Assembly (NCBI RefSeq): GCF_003048835.2 | Contig: NZ_CP060705.1 | Location: 744,001-808,000, forward strand | From: Campylobacter concisus | Lineage (GTDB): Bacteria; Campylobacterota; Campylobacteria; Campylobacterales; Campylobacteraceae | Reading direction: 5' to 3' | DNA length: 64,000 bases | In this document: positions 17,711-26,383 of the stretch, in pieces | How the letters are laid out: the number at the start of each line of letters is the position of its first letter | How positions within the stretch are numbered: the stretch's first letter is position 1 | Notes under the pieces: generated by a model | Database searches by the model: none | What the model saw: only the letters and a program-made list of their open reading frames with translations | What the model was told of the DNA's origin: nothing | Program-made: the position numbers and the translations under genes

Positions 17711-19290
17711 TGCGTAACGCAAGAGTTACATATAGGCTGATTATCTTAATATTAGCCTTGATTTTTGGTTTTGGCTTTTCGGTGCCATCTTTTTTTCAGA
17801 CTCAAAGTGGAGCTAAAATTTCATTAGGACTTGACCTTCAAGGTGGTCTTCATATGCTTCTTGGTGTTGAAACTAACGAGGCTATCCACTCTAAGATCAA
17901 ATCAATCGCTGGAAGTATAAATTATTATGCTAAAAAAGAAGATGTGCTTATTGATAAATTTAAGATAAAAGAAGATAGTGTTGATTTTGCGCTGCTTGAT
18001 AGTGACGAGGCTCCAAAAGTTGATAAGGCACTTGCTGAGATAAAAGGGCTTGATATCAAAAAAGATGGTCTAAACTATCACATCACTCTAACAGAGCAAG
18101 AGAGGCTTGATACGATCGAGTATGCGATCTCTCAAGCTGTTGAGACCATTAGAAACAGACTTGATCAGTTTGGTTTAGCTGAGCCAACAGTTGCTAGACA
18201 AGGTAAAGACAATATCCTAGTCGAACTTCCTGGCATAAAGACTGAAGAAGATGAGCAAAGAGCGAGAGATCTTATCGCAAAGGCTGCTCACTTGCAGCTT
18301 ATGGCAGTTGATGACAAAAGACAAGATCAGGCAAATACGATGAGCGAGGCTGAGGCCGAAAGCTATGGTGATGTGATCTTTAAAGATGCTAAAAATGACC
18401 GCGTAAAATACGTCGTTAAAAATATCCCAGTGCTTGATGGCTCGATGCTAACTGATGCAAAGGTCGCATTCTCTCAGCAAAACAACCTACCGATCATAAA
18501 TTTCACACTAAATTCAGAAGGCGCTAGAATTTTTGGTGATTTTACTGGCGCAAATGTGGGTAAAAGGCTTGCTATCGTGCTTGACGGCAAGGTCTATTCA
18601 GCTCCAGTTATAAACGAAAGAATAGGTGGCGGCAGCGGCCAGATTAGCGGTGGTTTTACCCTTGATGAAGCTCACGACGTAGCGATCGCACTTAGAAGTG
18701 GCGCACTTTTAGCACCTGTGAAGATGCTAGAAAAAAGAAGCGTTGGCCCATCTTTAGGCCAAGAGAGCATCAATCAAAGCATGGTTGCTCTTGCTGCTGG
18801 ATCTATTTTAGTCGTGCTATTTATGCTAGTTTATTACGGAATTTCAGGCGTTTTTGCAAATATCGCACTAGTTGCGGATGTCGTTATATTGGTCGCTGTC
18901 ATGGCGCTTTTTGGAGCGACGCTTACTCTGCCAGGTATGGCTGGTATCGTGCTAACTATCGGTATGGCTGTTGATGCAAACGTCATCATAAATGAGCGTA
19001 TCCGCGAGCTTTTGCGTGAAGGCGTGGCGATAAGAACAGCTGTTCAAAAGGGATATGAGCACGCTATGAGTGCGATCATCGACTCAAACTTGACTACTAT
19101 CATCACAGTTGCGGTGCTTTATGCTTATGGCACTGGTCCAGTTAAGGGCTTTGCTGTGACAATGGCGATAGGAATCATGGCGTCGATGCTAACGGCCATT
19201 TTAGGCACTCACGGCATGTTTGATGCAGTCATGGATAAGATAGAAAAAAGCGGAAATACCAGACTTTGGTTTGGTTATAAAAGGAGCTAG
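17710..19290 (+). CDS. secD: Protein translocase subunit SecD
   Basis: SecD uses the proton gradient to pull secreted proteins out of SecYEG. The 526-residue protein has an N-terminal membrane helix, the LGLDLQGGLHMLLGV motif, a large periplasmic P1 domain (about residues 60-330) and a five-helix RND-type membrane domain with GMAVDANVIINERIRE. SecF follows two bases later. Confidence 0.97.
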   Translation: MRNARVTYRLIILILALIFGFGFSVPSFFQTQSGAKISLGLDLQGGLHMLLGVETNEAIHSKIKSIAGSINYYAKKEDVLIDKFKIKEDSVDFALLDSDEAPKVDKALAEIKGLDIKKDGLNYHITLTEQERLDTIEYAISQAVETIRNRLDQFGLAEPTVARQGKDNILVELPGIKTEEDEQRARDLIAKAAHLQLMAVDDKRQDQANTMSEAEAESYGDVIFKDAKNDRVKYVVKNIPVLDGSMLTDAKVAFSQQNNLPIINFTLNSEGARIFGDFTGANVGKRLAIVLDGKVYSAPVINERIGGGSGQISGGFTLDEAHDVAIALRSGALLAPVKMLEKRSVGPSLGQESINQSMVALAAGSILVVLFMLVYYGISGVFANIALVADVVILVAVMALFGATLTLPGMAGIVLTIGMAVDANVIINERIRELLREGVAIRTAVQKGYEHAMSAIIDSNLTTIITVAVLYAYGTGPVKGFAVTMAIGIMASMLTAILGTHGMFDAVMDKIEKSGNTRLWFGYKRS

Positions 19291-19292
19291 AG

Positions 19293-20264
19293 ATGCAAAT
19301 TTTTACTAAGGCAAAAGTTTATGATTTTATGCGGTTTAGATTTGCTTCATTGGCACTTTCTATATTTTTATTTGTTGGCTCGATCTTTTTGCTTGCAACA
19401 AAGGGTCTAAACTACGGCATCGACTTCTCTGGTGGTACGCTTATACAGCTAAAATACGACACCAAAGCGCCACTTGATAAAATTCGCGATGCTTTTGGCA
19501 CAAATGAAGTGCTTAAAAACGCCTCTGTTACTGAGTTTGGAAGCGAAGATGAGGCTGTTATTAGATTTTCAGGATCAAGTTCAAATTTAACTGGCGACAT
19601 CGGTACTGAGATAAAACAAATTTTAAAAGATACTGGAAATTTTGAAGTAAGACGTGTTGATATCGTTGGTCCAAAGGTTGGTGACGAGCTTAGGCAAAAG
19701 GGCTTGATGGCTCTTGGAATTTCACTAATTGGCGTGCTTCTTTATATCACATTTAGATTTGAGTGGAGATTTGCGCTTGCTGCGATCGCAACTGAAATTC
19801 ACGATATAGTCATAACTGTTGGTGCTATTTCGCTATTTGACATTGATGTAAATTTGGACACGCTAGCAGCTGTTTTAACGGTGCTTGGCTACTCGCTAAA
19901 CGATACGATCATCATTTTTGACAGGATCAGAGAAGGCATAAAAGAGAGCAAGAGGACTGATATCGAGGGCGTTATCAACGAGTCAGTCTCAGCCACACTT
20001 TCAAGAACCATCCTAACTTCAGCCACTACGATGATGACTGTTGTTGTGCTATTTTTGTTTGGCGGAGATATGATACATGGGTTTTCATTTATTCTTATCG
20101 TTGGTATAGTTATAGGAACGATCAGCTCGATCTACATCTCATCACCATTTCTTATCTGGTTTAAATTTAGCATCGAGCATTTTAGAGCTAGAGAGGCTGA
20201 AAAGCAAAGGATCAAAAAAGAGCGTGATAAAGAGCGTGCTATGTTTGAAAAAGGCGTTGTGTAA
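19293..20264 (+). CDS. secF: Protein translocase subunit SecF
   Basis: Partner of SecD. The 323-residue protein shows the GIDFSGGTLIQLKY motif after the first membrane helix, a small periplasmic domain and the conserved membrane motif LGYSLNDTIIIFDRIREG. A charged C-terminal tail (REAEKQRIKKERDKERA) is long for the family but common in epsilonproteobacteria. Confidence 0.97.
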   Translation: MQIFTKAKVYDFMRFRFASLALSIFLFVGSIFLLATKGLNYGIDFSGGTLIQLKYDTKAPLDKIRDAFGTNEVLKNASVTEFGSEDEAVIRFSGSSSNLTGDIGTEIKQILKDTGNFEVRRVDIVGPKVGDELRQKGLMALGISLIGVLLYITFRFEWRFALAAIATEIHDIVITVGAISLFDIDVNLDTLAAVLTVLGYSLNDTIIIFDRIREGIKESKRTDIEGVINESVSATLSRTILTSATTMMTVVVLFLFGGDMIHGFSFILIVGIVIGTISSIYISSPFLIWFKFSIEHFRAREAEKQRIKKERDKERAMFEKGVV

Positions 20265-20273
20265 GGAGGGATA

Positions 20274-20612
20274 ATGAACTGGGGAAAAGTTATCTACATA
20301 TTTTTTGCGTTGATGAGTCTTACGACTACGGCGGAGTTTTTATATGATAAAAACGAGATCGCCCTTTTTGTGGCAGCTAGTATAAATTTAGTTTCTACGC
20401 TACTTAAGATTGGCGTTAAAAATTTACTATCAGCTGAGCTTTTTGCTAGCTCGCTGGTTGCTGATTTGCACCTTATACCAGCTTTTGTCATTTTGCAAGT
20501 ATCTGAAAATGCAACGCTTAGCTATTCATTAGCTATTGGCGCAGTCATTGCAAATATATTTTCACTAGCCTTGGTACTAATAGAATCAAGCAAATCACAA
20601 GAAGAATTTTAG
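20274..20612 (+). CDS. Small four-helix inner-membrane protein (unknown)
   Basis: A 112-residue protein with four predicted membrane helices (about residues 5-20, 28-48, 58-78, 83-103) and almost no soluble part. I do not recognise a function. It sits between secF and leuS with nine-base and eight-base gaps, with an AAGGAGG ribosome site, and I recall a similar small membrane gene at this place in other Campylobacter. It contains no charged catalytic-looking residue cluster. A role near the Sec system is suggested only by position. Confidence 0.8.
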   Translation: MNWGKVIYIFFALMSLTTTAEFLYDKNEIALFVAASINLVSTLLKIGVKNLLSAELFASSLVADLHLIPAFVILQVSENATLSYSLAIGAVIANIFSLALVLIESSKSQEEF

Positions 20613-20620
20613 GAGAAAAA

Positions 20621-23086
20621 ATGGCTGAGAAGAGAAAATATGAGCCTTTAAAGATAGAAAAAAAATGGCAAGAAATTTGGGATAAAAATGAAGAATTTGA
20701 GCCAAAAGACGACTTAAGCTTGCCAAAAAAATATATCCTAAGTATGTTTCCATATCCAAGCGGACGCATACATATGGGGCATGTGAGAAACTACTCTATC
20801 GGCGATGCGCTGGCTAGATCATATAGAAAAAGCGGCTACAACGTGCTTCATCCTATCGGATTTGATAGCTTTGGTATGCCAGCTGAAAACGCAGCCATAA
20901 AACATAAAATTCATCCTAAAATTTGGACTTATGAAAACATCGACTATATGAAAAAAGAGCTTGCAAGCCTTGGCTTTTCGTTTTCTAAAAAGAGAATTTT
21001 AGCCACATCTGACCCACTTTACACAAAGTGGGAGCAAAGCTTTTTTATAAAGATGTTTGAAAAAGGGCTTGTTTATAGAAAAAACGCCATCGTAAACTGG
21101 TGTGAATACGATCAAACCGTGCTTGCAAACGAGCAGGTTGAAGACGGCAAATGCTGGAGATGCGGTAATGATGTGGTGCAAAAAGAGCTTCCAGGATATT
21201 ACTTTAACATCACAAAATACGCTAGCGAGCTACTTGATGATCTAAAGCTTCTTGAGGGCAAATGGCCAAATCAAGTCATCACAATGCAAGAAAACTGGAT
21301 CGGTAGAAGCTACGGCTTGGAGTTTAAATTTAGCCTTGATGAGGCATCAAAAGAGACTTTGGGTGCTAAATTTGATGGCTTTGAGGTATTTACAACAAGA
21401 CCTGATACGATTTATGGCGTTAGCTATACAGCCCTTGCGCCAGAGCATCCTATCGTAAAAGCGCTTCTTGAAAGTGATAAATTTGATGAAAGCAAGAAGG
21501 CAAAGATAAAAGCAATACTTAATCAAAGCCCAAGAGAGCGCCAAGCAAGCGATAAAGATGGAGAATTTTTAGGAATTTACGTCGTTCATCCACTCACAAA
21601 TGAAAAGATCCCAGTTTGGGTTGCAAATTTCATCCTAGCTGACTACGGCAGTGGCGCTATCATGGCTGTTCCTGCGCACGATCAAAGGGACTTCGAGTTT
21701 GCAAGCAAATTTAATCTACCTATAAAACTTGTCGTAAAGCCACTTGAGGGTGAGAGTGATGGCTCTAAGGCATATTCGGAGTATGGAATTTCTATAAATT
21801 CTGAGCTGATAAATGGTCTTGGCTCAGAGGAGGCCAAAAGCTTTATAATAGAGAAATTTGAAAAAGATGGTCTTGGCAAAAGGATCACAAACTATAAATT
21901 AAGAGATTGGGGAATTTCTCGCCAAAGATACTGGGGTGCGCCAATACCTGTCGTGCACTGCAAATGCTGCGGCGTAGTGCCTGAAAAAGAGGAAAATTTA
22001 CCTATCGCACTGCCTGAAGATGTCGAGATCACAGGCGAGGGCAACCCGCTTGATAAACATCCAACTTGGAAATTTACAAAGTGTCCAAAATGCGGCCAAG
22101 ACGCGATCAGAGAGACTGATACGATGGATACATTCGTAGAGAGTAGCTGGTATTTTGCTAGATTTGCAAGTGATGAGAAGAGTTGGGAGCAAAAAGCACT
22201 TGATGAAAAGAGCGTGAATTATTGGATGAACGTAGATCAGTATATCGGCGGTATCGAGCATGCGATCTTGCACCTTTTGTACGCTAGATTTTTCCAAAAG
22301 GTCTTAAGAGACCTTGGCTATCTAAGAGACGATGAGCCGTTTGAAAATTTGCTAACTCAAGGCATGGTCTTAAAAGATGGCAAAAAGATGAGTAAAAGCA
22401 AGGGCAACGTCGTAGATCCTGATGATATCATAAATAGATACGGCGCTGATACAGCAAGGCTCTTTATCCTATTTGCTGCTCCTCCTCAAAAAGAGCTTGA
22501 GTGGAACGACAGCGCAGTTGAGGGCGCATTTAGGTTTTTAAATAGGCTTTGGGAGAAGGCGCAAACTATCAAAAAGATAGATAAACTGCCTGAGATAGAT
22601 CACGAAAGCTTAAGTAAAGATGAAAAATTTGCAAGGCTTAAAATTTATGAAGCGCTTAAAAAATCAACCGAGGTTTTTGGCGATACATTTGCTTTTAACA
22701 CTTTAATCGCTGCTTGTATGGAGGCACTAAACGCTATAAATGCGCAGGATAATGAGAATGTAAATGCTGAGGGCTTTTTCATCATCTTAAATTTACTAGA
22801 GCCTATCGTGCCACATATTGCAAATGAGCTTAGCGAAGAACTTTTTGGCAGAAAAAATTTCACAAAGATAGCTGTGAAAGAAGAGGTCTTTGTAAAAGAT
22901 AGCATCGCTCTTGCAGTTACAGTTAATGGCAAGAAAAGGGCTGAGTTTGAAGTAGCAGCAAGCGAAAGTGAGAGTGAAATTTTAAAACAAGCTAAGCAAA
23001 ATGTGGCTAAATGGCTTGAAGGAAAAGAAATTTTAAAAGAGATTTATATAAAAGGCAAATTAGTAAATTTTGTCATTAAAGGATAA
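20621..23086 (+). CDS. leuS: Leucyl-tRNA synthetase
   Basis: An 821-residue class I synthetase that charges tRNA-Leu. The HIGH motif is in [16 protein letters not shown] (His-Met-Gly-His near residue 50) and the KMSKS motif in [15 protein letters not shown]. The CP1 editing domain, with its [12 protein letters not shown] threonine-rich site, is complete. Zinc-type cysteine pairs (CKCCG, CPKCG) are present. It lies eight bases after the small membrane protein and three bases before lptE. Confidence 0.97.
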   Translation: MAEKRKYEPLKIEKKWQEIWDKNEEFEPKDDLSLPKKYILSMFPYPSGRIHMGHVRNYSIGDALARSYRKSGYNVLHPIGFDSFGMPAENAAIKHKIHPKIWTYENIDYMKKELASLGFSFSKKRILATSDPLYTKWEQSFFIKMFEKGLVYRKNAIVNWCEYDQTVLANEQVEDGKCWRCGNDVVQKELPGYYFNITKYASELLDDLKLLEGKWPNQVITMQENWIGRSYGLEFKFSLDEASKETLGAKFDGFEVFTTRPDTIYGVSYTALAPEHPIVKALLESDKFDESKKAKIKAILNQSPRERQASDKDGEFLGIYVVHPLTNEKIPVWVANFILADYGSGAIMAVPAHDQRDFEFASKFNLPIKLVVKPLEGESDGSKAYSEYGISINSELINGLGSEEAKSFIIEKFEKDGLGKRITNYKLRDWGISRQRYWGAPIPVVHCKCCGVVPEKEENLPIALPEDVEITGEGNPLDKHPTWKFTKCPKCGQDAIRETDTMDTFVESSWYFARFASDEKSWEQKALDEKSVNYWMNVDQYIGGIEHAILHLLYARFFQKVLRDLGYLRDDEPFENLLTQGMVLKDGKKMSKSKGNVVDPDDIINRYGADTARLFILFAAPPQKELEWNDSAVEGAFRFLNRLWEKAQTIKKIDKLPEIDHESLSKDEKFARLKIYEALKKSTEVFGDTFAFNTLIAACMEALNAINAQDNENVNAEGFFIILNLLEPIVPHIANELSEELFGRKNFTKIAVKEEVFVKDSIALAVTVNGKKRAEFEVAASESESEILKQAKQNVAKWLEGKEILKEIYIKGKLVNFVIKG

Positions 23087-23089
23087 ATT

Positions 23090-23629
23090 TTGAGATATTT
23101 TTTAGCGTTTTTTATTGCTATATTTATCTGCGGATGTGGCTATAAACCAGTTTCAAAGATCTCGCAGGATTTGGTGGGAGATAGAGTTTATGTTGATGTT
23201 ATCATCAGCAAAGAAGAGCCAAAAAATAGTGTCTGGATAAAAGATGCAGTAAAAGAGGGCATGGTCGCAAGGTTGCATAAATCACTATCAAGCAAAGATA
23301 GCGCTGATACTTCGATAATTGTCTCAGTGCAAAATTTAACCTATGAAGCGATAATCTATGATGAATACGGCTATATCACATCTTATAAAGCTCTTTTAAC
23401 TCTAAACTATAAAACCAAATTTAAAGATGGTCGCGTCATAGATATACCTGCTACTGGCGAGTATGATTTTAGTGTGGCAAGACGTCAAAAGAGCGTAAGA
23501 TACGCAGATAGTGTCATTAGCGATACTCAAAAGTATGAAGCTATAAAAGAGGCTTCAAAAGAGGCGTTTGATGAGTACATCGCAAATTTAGCTGTAAAAG
23601 GATATAAAAATGGCAGCAGTAACCGTTAG
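23090..23629 (+). CDS. lptE: LPS-assembly lipoprotein LptE-like
   Basis: The protein is 179 residues and begins at a TTG with a lipoprotein signal peptide ending in the lipobox FICGC (Cys16), so it is predicted to be outer-membrane anchored. The YKPVSKISQDLVGDRVYVDVIIS stretch resembles LptE, the plug of the LptD lipopolysaccharide translocon, and I recall this gene next to leuS in C. jejuni. It would export lipooligosaccharide whose core sugars come from the operon at 33-36.5 kb. Its end overlaps the following gene by 20 bases. The family call is moderately secure. Confidence 0.75.
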   Translation: MRYFLAFFIAIFICGCGYKPVSKISQDLVGDRVYVDVIISKEEPKNSVWIKDAVKEGMVARLHKSLSSKDSADTSIIVSVQNLTYEAIIYDEYGYITSYKALLTLNYKTKFKDGRVIDIPATGEYDFSVARRQKSVRYADSVISDTQKYEAIKEASKEAFDEYIANLAVKGYKNGSSNR

Positions 23630-25184
23630 TCAAATAGTCAAGGAAGCCTTAAGCGAGATAAAAGATCGCCATTTGATGCTAACGCCAGAAAATTACACCG
23701 AAGTTTATAATGAAATTTCTAAAAAATATGGATTTACAACCGAAGAGAGCAAAAAGATAGAAAAATATATCTCAAGGCTTGGTGATGACTACAAGGCGCA
23801 AGCTATAAGTCTTCATATAAAAACGGTTGATGAGTTTGTAGCTTTTATGACCGCTAGGCTCTCTCATGGTGCTAAAAATGGCGCAACCCAAGTGGTCGAT
23901 GATAAAAAGTTAAAGTCACTAAATGCCTTTGCAAGAAGAATTCTCCAAGCCATCTCTATGCTTCACAACAAAGACGCAAAAGCTCTAGCGGAGCAGGGCA
24001 TGCAGCTACTTGCTAGAAGATATGATGAGAAAAATCTTGAAGAGATGTGCCTTAAATGGTTTGACTTTGTAAGCTCTTATGACACTGATTTTTTGGACTT
24101 TTTGAAATATTATGGCGTGAGAGACTTTGACGATCTAAGGACTATGAGCGCTGAGCTTGAGAAATTTCTCTCTCAAAAAAATGAGAGCGGCGAAGAAAAC
24201 GCTTTAGTTGAGCTTTTAAATTTTGCCCTTGAGCCTTCTATCACAAAAGAGCTTGGCGAAGAGCTTAGCACCATTAGAAACGTTTTAAAACAAAATCCAC
24301 AAAGCCTAAATAGCAAAGAATTTCAAGAGAAGATAAAAACCTTTGTCGATCGCAGGATCGAAGAAGATAGAACCGAGATCATCGAAAAAGTGGGCTCGAT
24401 AAATAACATCTTGCAAAACATAGGCGATAGAATTTCTGACATCGCAGCTAGCTCAAAAAGTAGCTCAGCTAAGGCGCAAAGCATCAAAAACGACCTTAAA
24501 AAGGTAAATTTAAATGAAAATAGCATAGATCATGTAAAAAACATGCTCATTGAGATCGCTAGTGCTTTGGAGATCGAGAGCAAGGAGCTTGGCCTTGAGA
24601 TGAACAGCAAGCAAGCGACCATTTCTGAGCTTCAAAACAGGGTCACAAGCTTAGAAAAAGAGCTTGAAGCTGCTAAGCTTGAGAGTAAAGAGGACTTTTT
24701 AACTAAAGTGGCCACAAAAAGAGCTTTGATGAGTGAAATTCAGCGTATCGAAGAAGCCTATAAGCGTTATGGCACGGACTATTCTATCTGCTTTGTTGAT
24801 ATTGATTTCTTTAAAAAGATAAATGACACCTATGGCCACGAAGCTGGCGATGTGATCCTTTCAGCCGTGGCTCAAGTGCTTAAGAAAAATGCTAGAAAGG
24901 TTGATTTTGTCGGTAGATATGGCGGTGAGGAATTTGTCATTTTGCTACCAAGTACGAGCCTAAAAGATGGAGTTAGATTTGGCGATAAGCTAAGAAGTAT
25001 GATAGAAAATTTTAAATTTATCTATAAAAATGAGCGCATCAAAGTTACCATTAGCTCTGGTGTGGCTACAAGAAGCGCAAATTTAAGCGACACGATGACA
25101 CTTGAAGGCGCTGATAAGATGCTCTATCTCTCAAAAGAGGGCGGCAGAAACCAAGTCATGCCAAAGATAATCGAGGAAAAATGA
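23610..25184 (+). CDS. Diguanylate cyclase with long helical N-terminus
   Basis: This 524-residue soluble protein ends in a GGDEF domain (about residues 355-515). The active-site motif is GGEEF at 438-442, preceded at the correct distance by RKVD at 429-432, a canonical RxxD product-inhibition site, so it should make cyclic di-GMP and be feedback inhibited. The first 290 residues are helical and unlike known sensor domains; residues about 295-350 look like a coiled coil (SKQATISELQNRVTSLEKELEA) that could dimerise the cyclase. It lacks membrane segments. It overlaps lptE by 20 bases and folC by four, so it sits within a housekeeping run. The input signal is unknown. Confidence 0.9.
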   Translation: MAAVTVSQIVKEALSEIKDRHLMLTPENYTEVYNEISKKYGFTTEESKKIEKYISRLGDDYKAQAISLHIKTVDEFVAFMTARLSHGAKNGATQVVDDKKLKSLNAFARRILQAISMLHNKDAKALAEQGMQLLARRYDEKNLEEMCLKWFDFVSSYDTDFLDFLKYYGVRDFDDLRTMSAELEKFLSQKNESGEENALVELLNFALEPSITKELGEELSTIRNVLKQNPQSLNSKEFQEKIKTFVDRRIEEDRTEIIEKVGSINNILQNIGDRISDIAASSKSSSAKAQSIKNDLKKVNLNENSIDHVKNMLIEIASALEIESKELGLEMNSKQATISELQNRVTSLEKELEAAKLESKEDFLTKVATKRALMSEIQRIEEAYKRYGTDYSICFVDIDFFKKINDTYGHEAGDVILSAVAQVLKKNARKVDFVGRYGGEEFVILLPSTSLKDGVRFGDKLRSMIENFKFIYKNERIKVTISSGVATRSANLSDTMTLEGADKMLYLSKEGGRNQVMPKIIEEK

Positions 25185-26383
25185 GCCTAGCTAAATTTCT
25201 TGATGGCAAGCCACTTTACTACAAAGAGATCGACTATGGTAGGATCATAAGGGCTTATGATACGATCAAAGGTCATCTAAAGCCTTTTAAGATAATCCAC
25301 ATCATCGGCACAAATGGCAAAGGTAGTACAGGTCGCTTTTTAGCACAAATTTTAAGCCAAAATGGTGCAAAAGTAGGCCACTACACGAGCCCACATATAT
25401 TTAAATTTAATGAGCGATTTTGGCTAAATGGCGAGGTCGCTAGTGATGAAATTTTAGAGAGAGCTCACGAGCGTTTGCAAGCTCTTTTAAGCGACGAGTA
25501 CAAGATAAAAACGAGCTATTTTGAGTATATGACGCTGCTTTCTGCGGTGCTTTTTGAGGGTTGCGACTACTTTGTCTGCGAGGCTGGCATGGGCGGTGTG
25601 CTGGATGCGACAAATGTCTTTGAAAAAGAGCTAAGCATATTTACTCCGATCGGCTTTGACCACACGGCGATATTAGGCAATAGCTTAGAAGAAATTTCAC
25701 GCACGAAATTTGAAGCCATGGGCAAAAGAGCTATTTTAAATGATGAGATGAACGAGATAAGTGTGGCTATCGCAAAAGAGATCGCAAGCGAAAAAGGCGC
25801 AACTCTGAGCTTTCCAAGAGAAATTTTAACCAAAGAGAATTTAAACGAGATCGCAAACTACGCAGATAAATTTAATCTACCAGAGTTTTTACGCTCAAAT
25901 TTAACTCTAGCCTACGCCGCAGCTAAAATTTTAGATAGCAGCATAGATATCAAAAGGCTTGGCGCTTTATCGCTTCGTGGTAGATGTGAAAAGATCGCTT
26001 CAAATTTATATGTTGATGTCGGTCACAACGAGCTTGGCGCAAAGGCTGTGGCTAAGAAATTTAGTCAAGAAGAGTTTAGCGGCAAGAAGCTAACGCTAGT
26101 TTATAACTCGTTTTTAGATAAAGATTTCAAGGCAGTTTTGGCAGCTCTAAAGCCAGTCATTGAGGACGTGCTGCTTTATCACTACCACTGCGAGGGCAGG
26201 GAGCTTGGCGGAGAGCTCATAAACAAAGCGTTAAATGAGCTTGAAATTTCGCATAGAGAGTTTGAACCAAGCGATATGAACGATACAAAAGAGGCAAAAA
26301 ACGGCAAAATTTACCTAGCATTTGGCTCGTTTCACCTAGCCGAAGCCTTTTTAAAAGAGTACTATGCAAGCAAAGGTCTATGA
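25181..26383 (+). CDS. folC: Bifunctional folylpolyglutamate/dihydrofolate synthase
   Basis: FolC adds glutamate to folates (and to dihydropteroate). The 400-residue Mur-ligase-like protein has the ATP loop IIGTNGKGSTGRFLA near residue 45 and the GMGGVLDATNVF motif. The C-terminal domain is somewhat diverged but complete. It overlaps the diguanylate cyclase by four bases and mfd by 20. Confidence 0.93.
   Translation: MSLAKFLDGKPLYYKEIDYGRIIRAYDTIKGHLKPFKIIHIIGTNGKGSTGRFLAQILSQNGAKVGHYTSPHIFKFNERFWLNGEVASDEILERAHERLQALLSDEYKIKTSYFEYMTLLSAVLFEGCDYFVCEAGMGGVLDATNVFEKELSIFTPIGFDHTAILGNSLEEISRTKFEAMGKRAILNDEMNEISVAIAKEIASEKGATLSFPREILTKENLNEIANYADKFNLPEFLRSNLTLAYAAAKILDSSIDIKRLGALSLRGRCEKIASNLYVDVGHNELGAKAVAKKFSQEEFSGKKLTLVYNSFLDKDFKAVLAALKPVIEDVLLYHYHCEGRELGGELINKALNELEISHREFEPSDMNDTKEAKNGKIYLAFGSFHLAEAFLKEYYASKGL

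Noticed and set aside
21998..22297. Reverse open frame inside leuS
   Set aside because: It is antisense to the conserved leuS zinc and catalytic regions and has no start signals.
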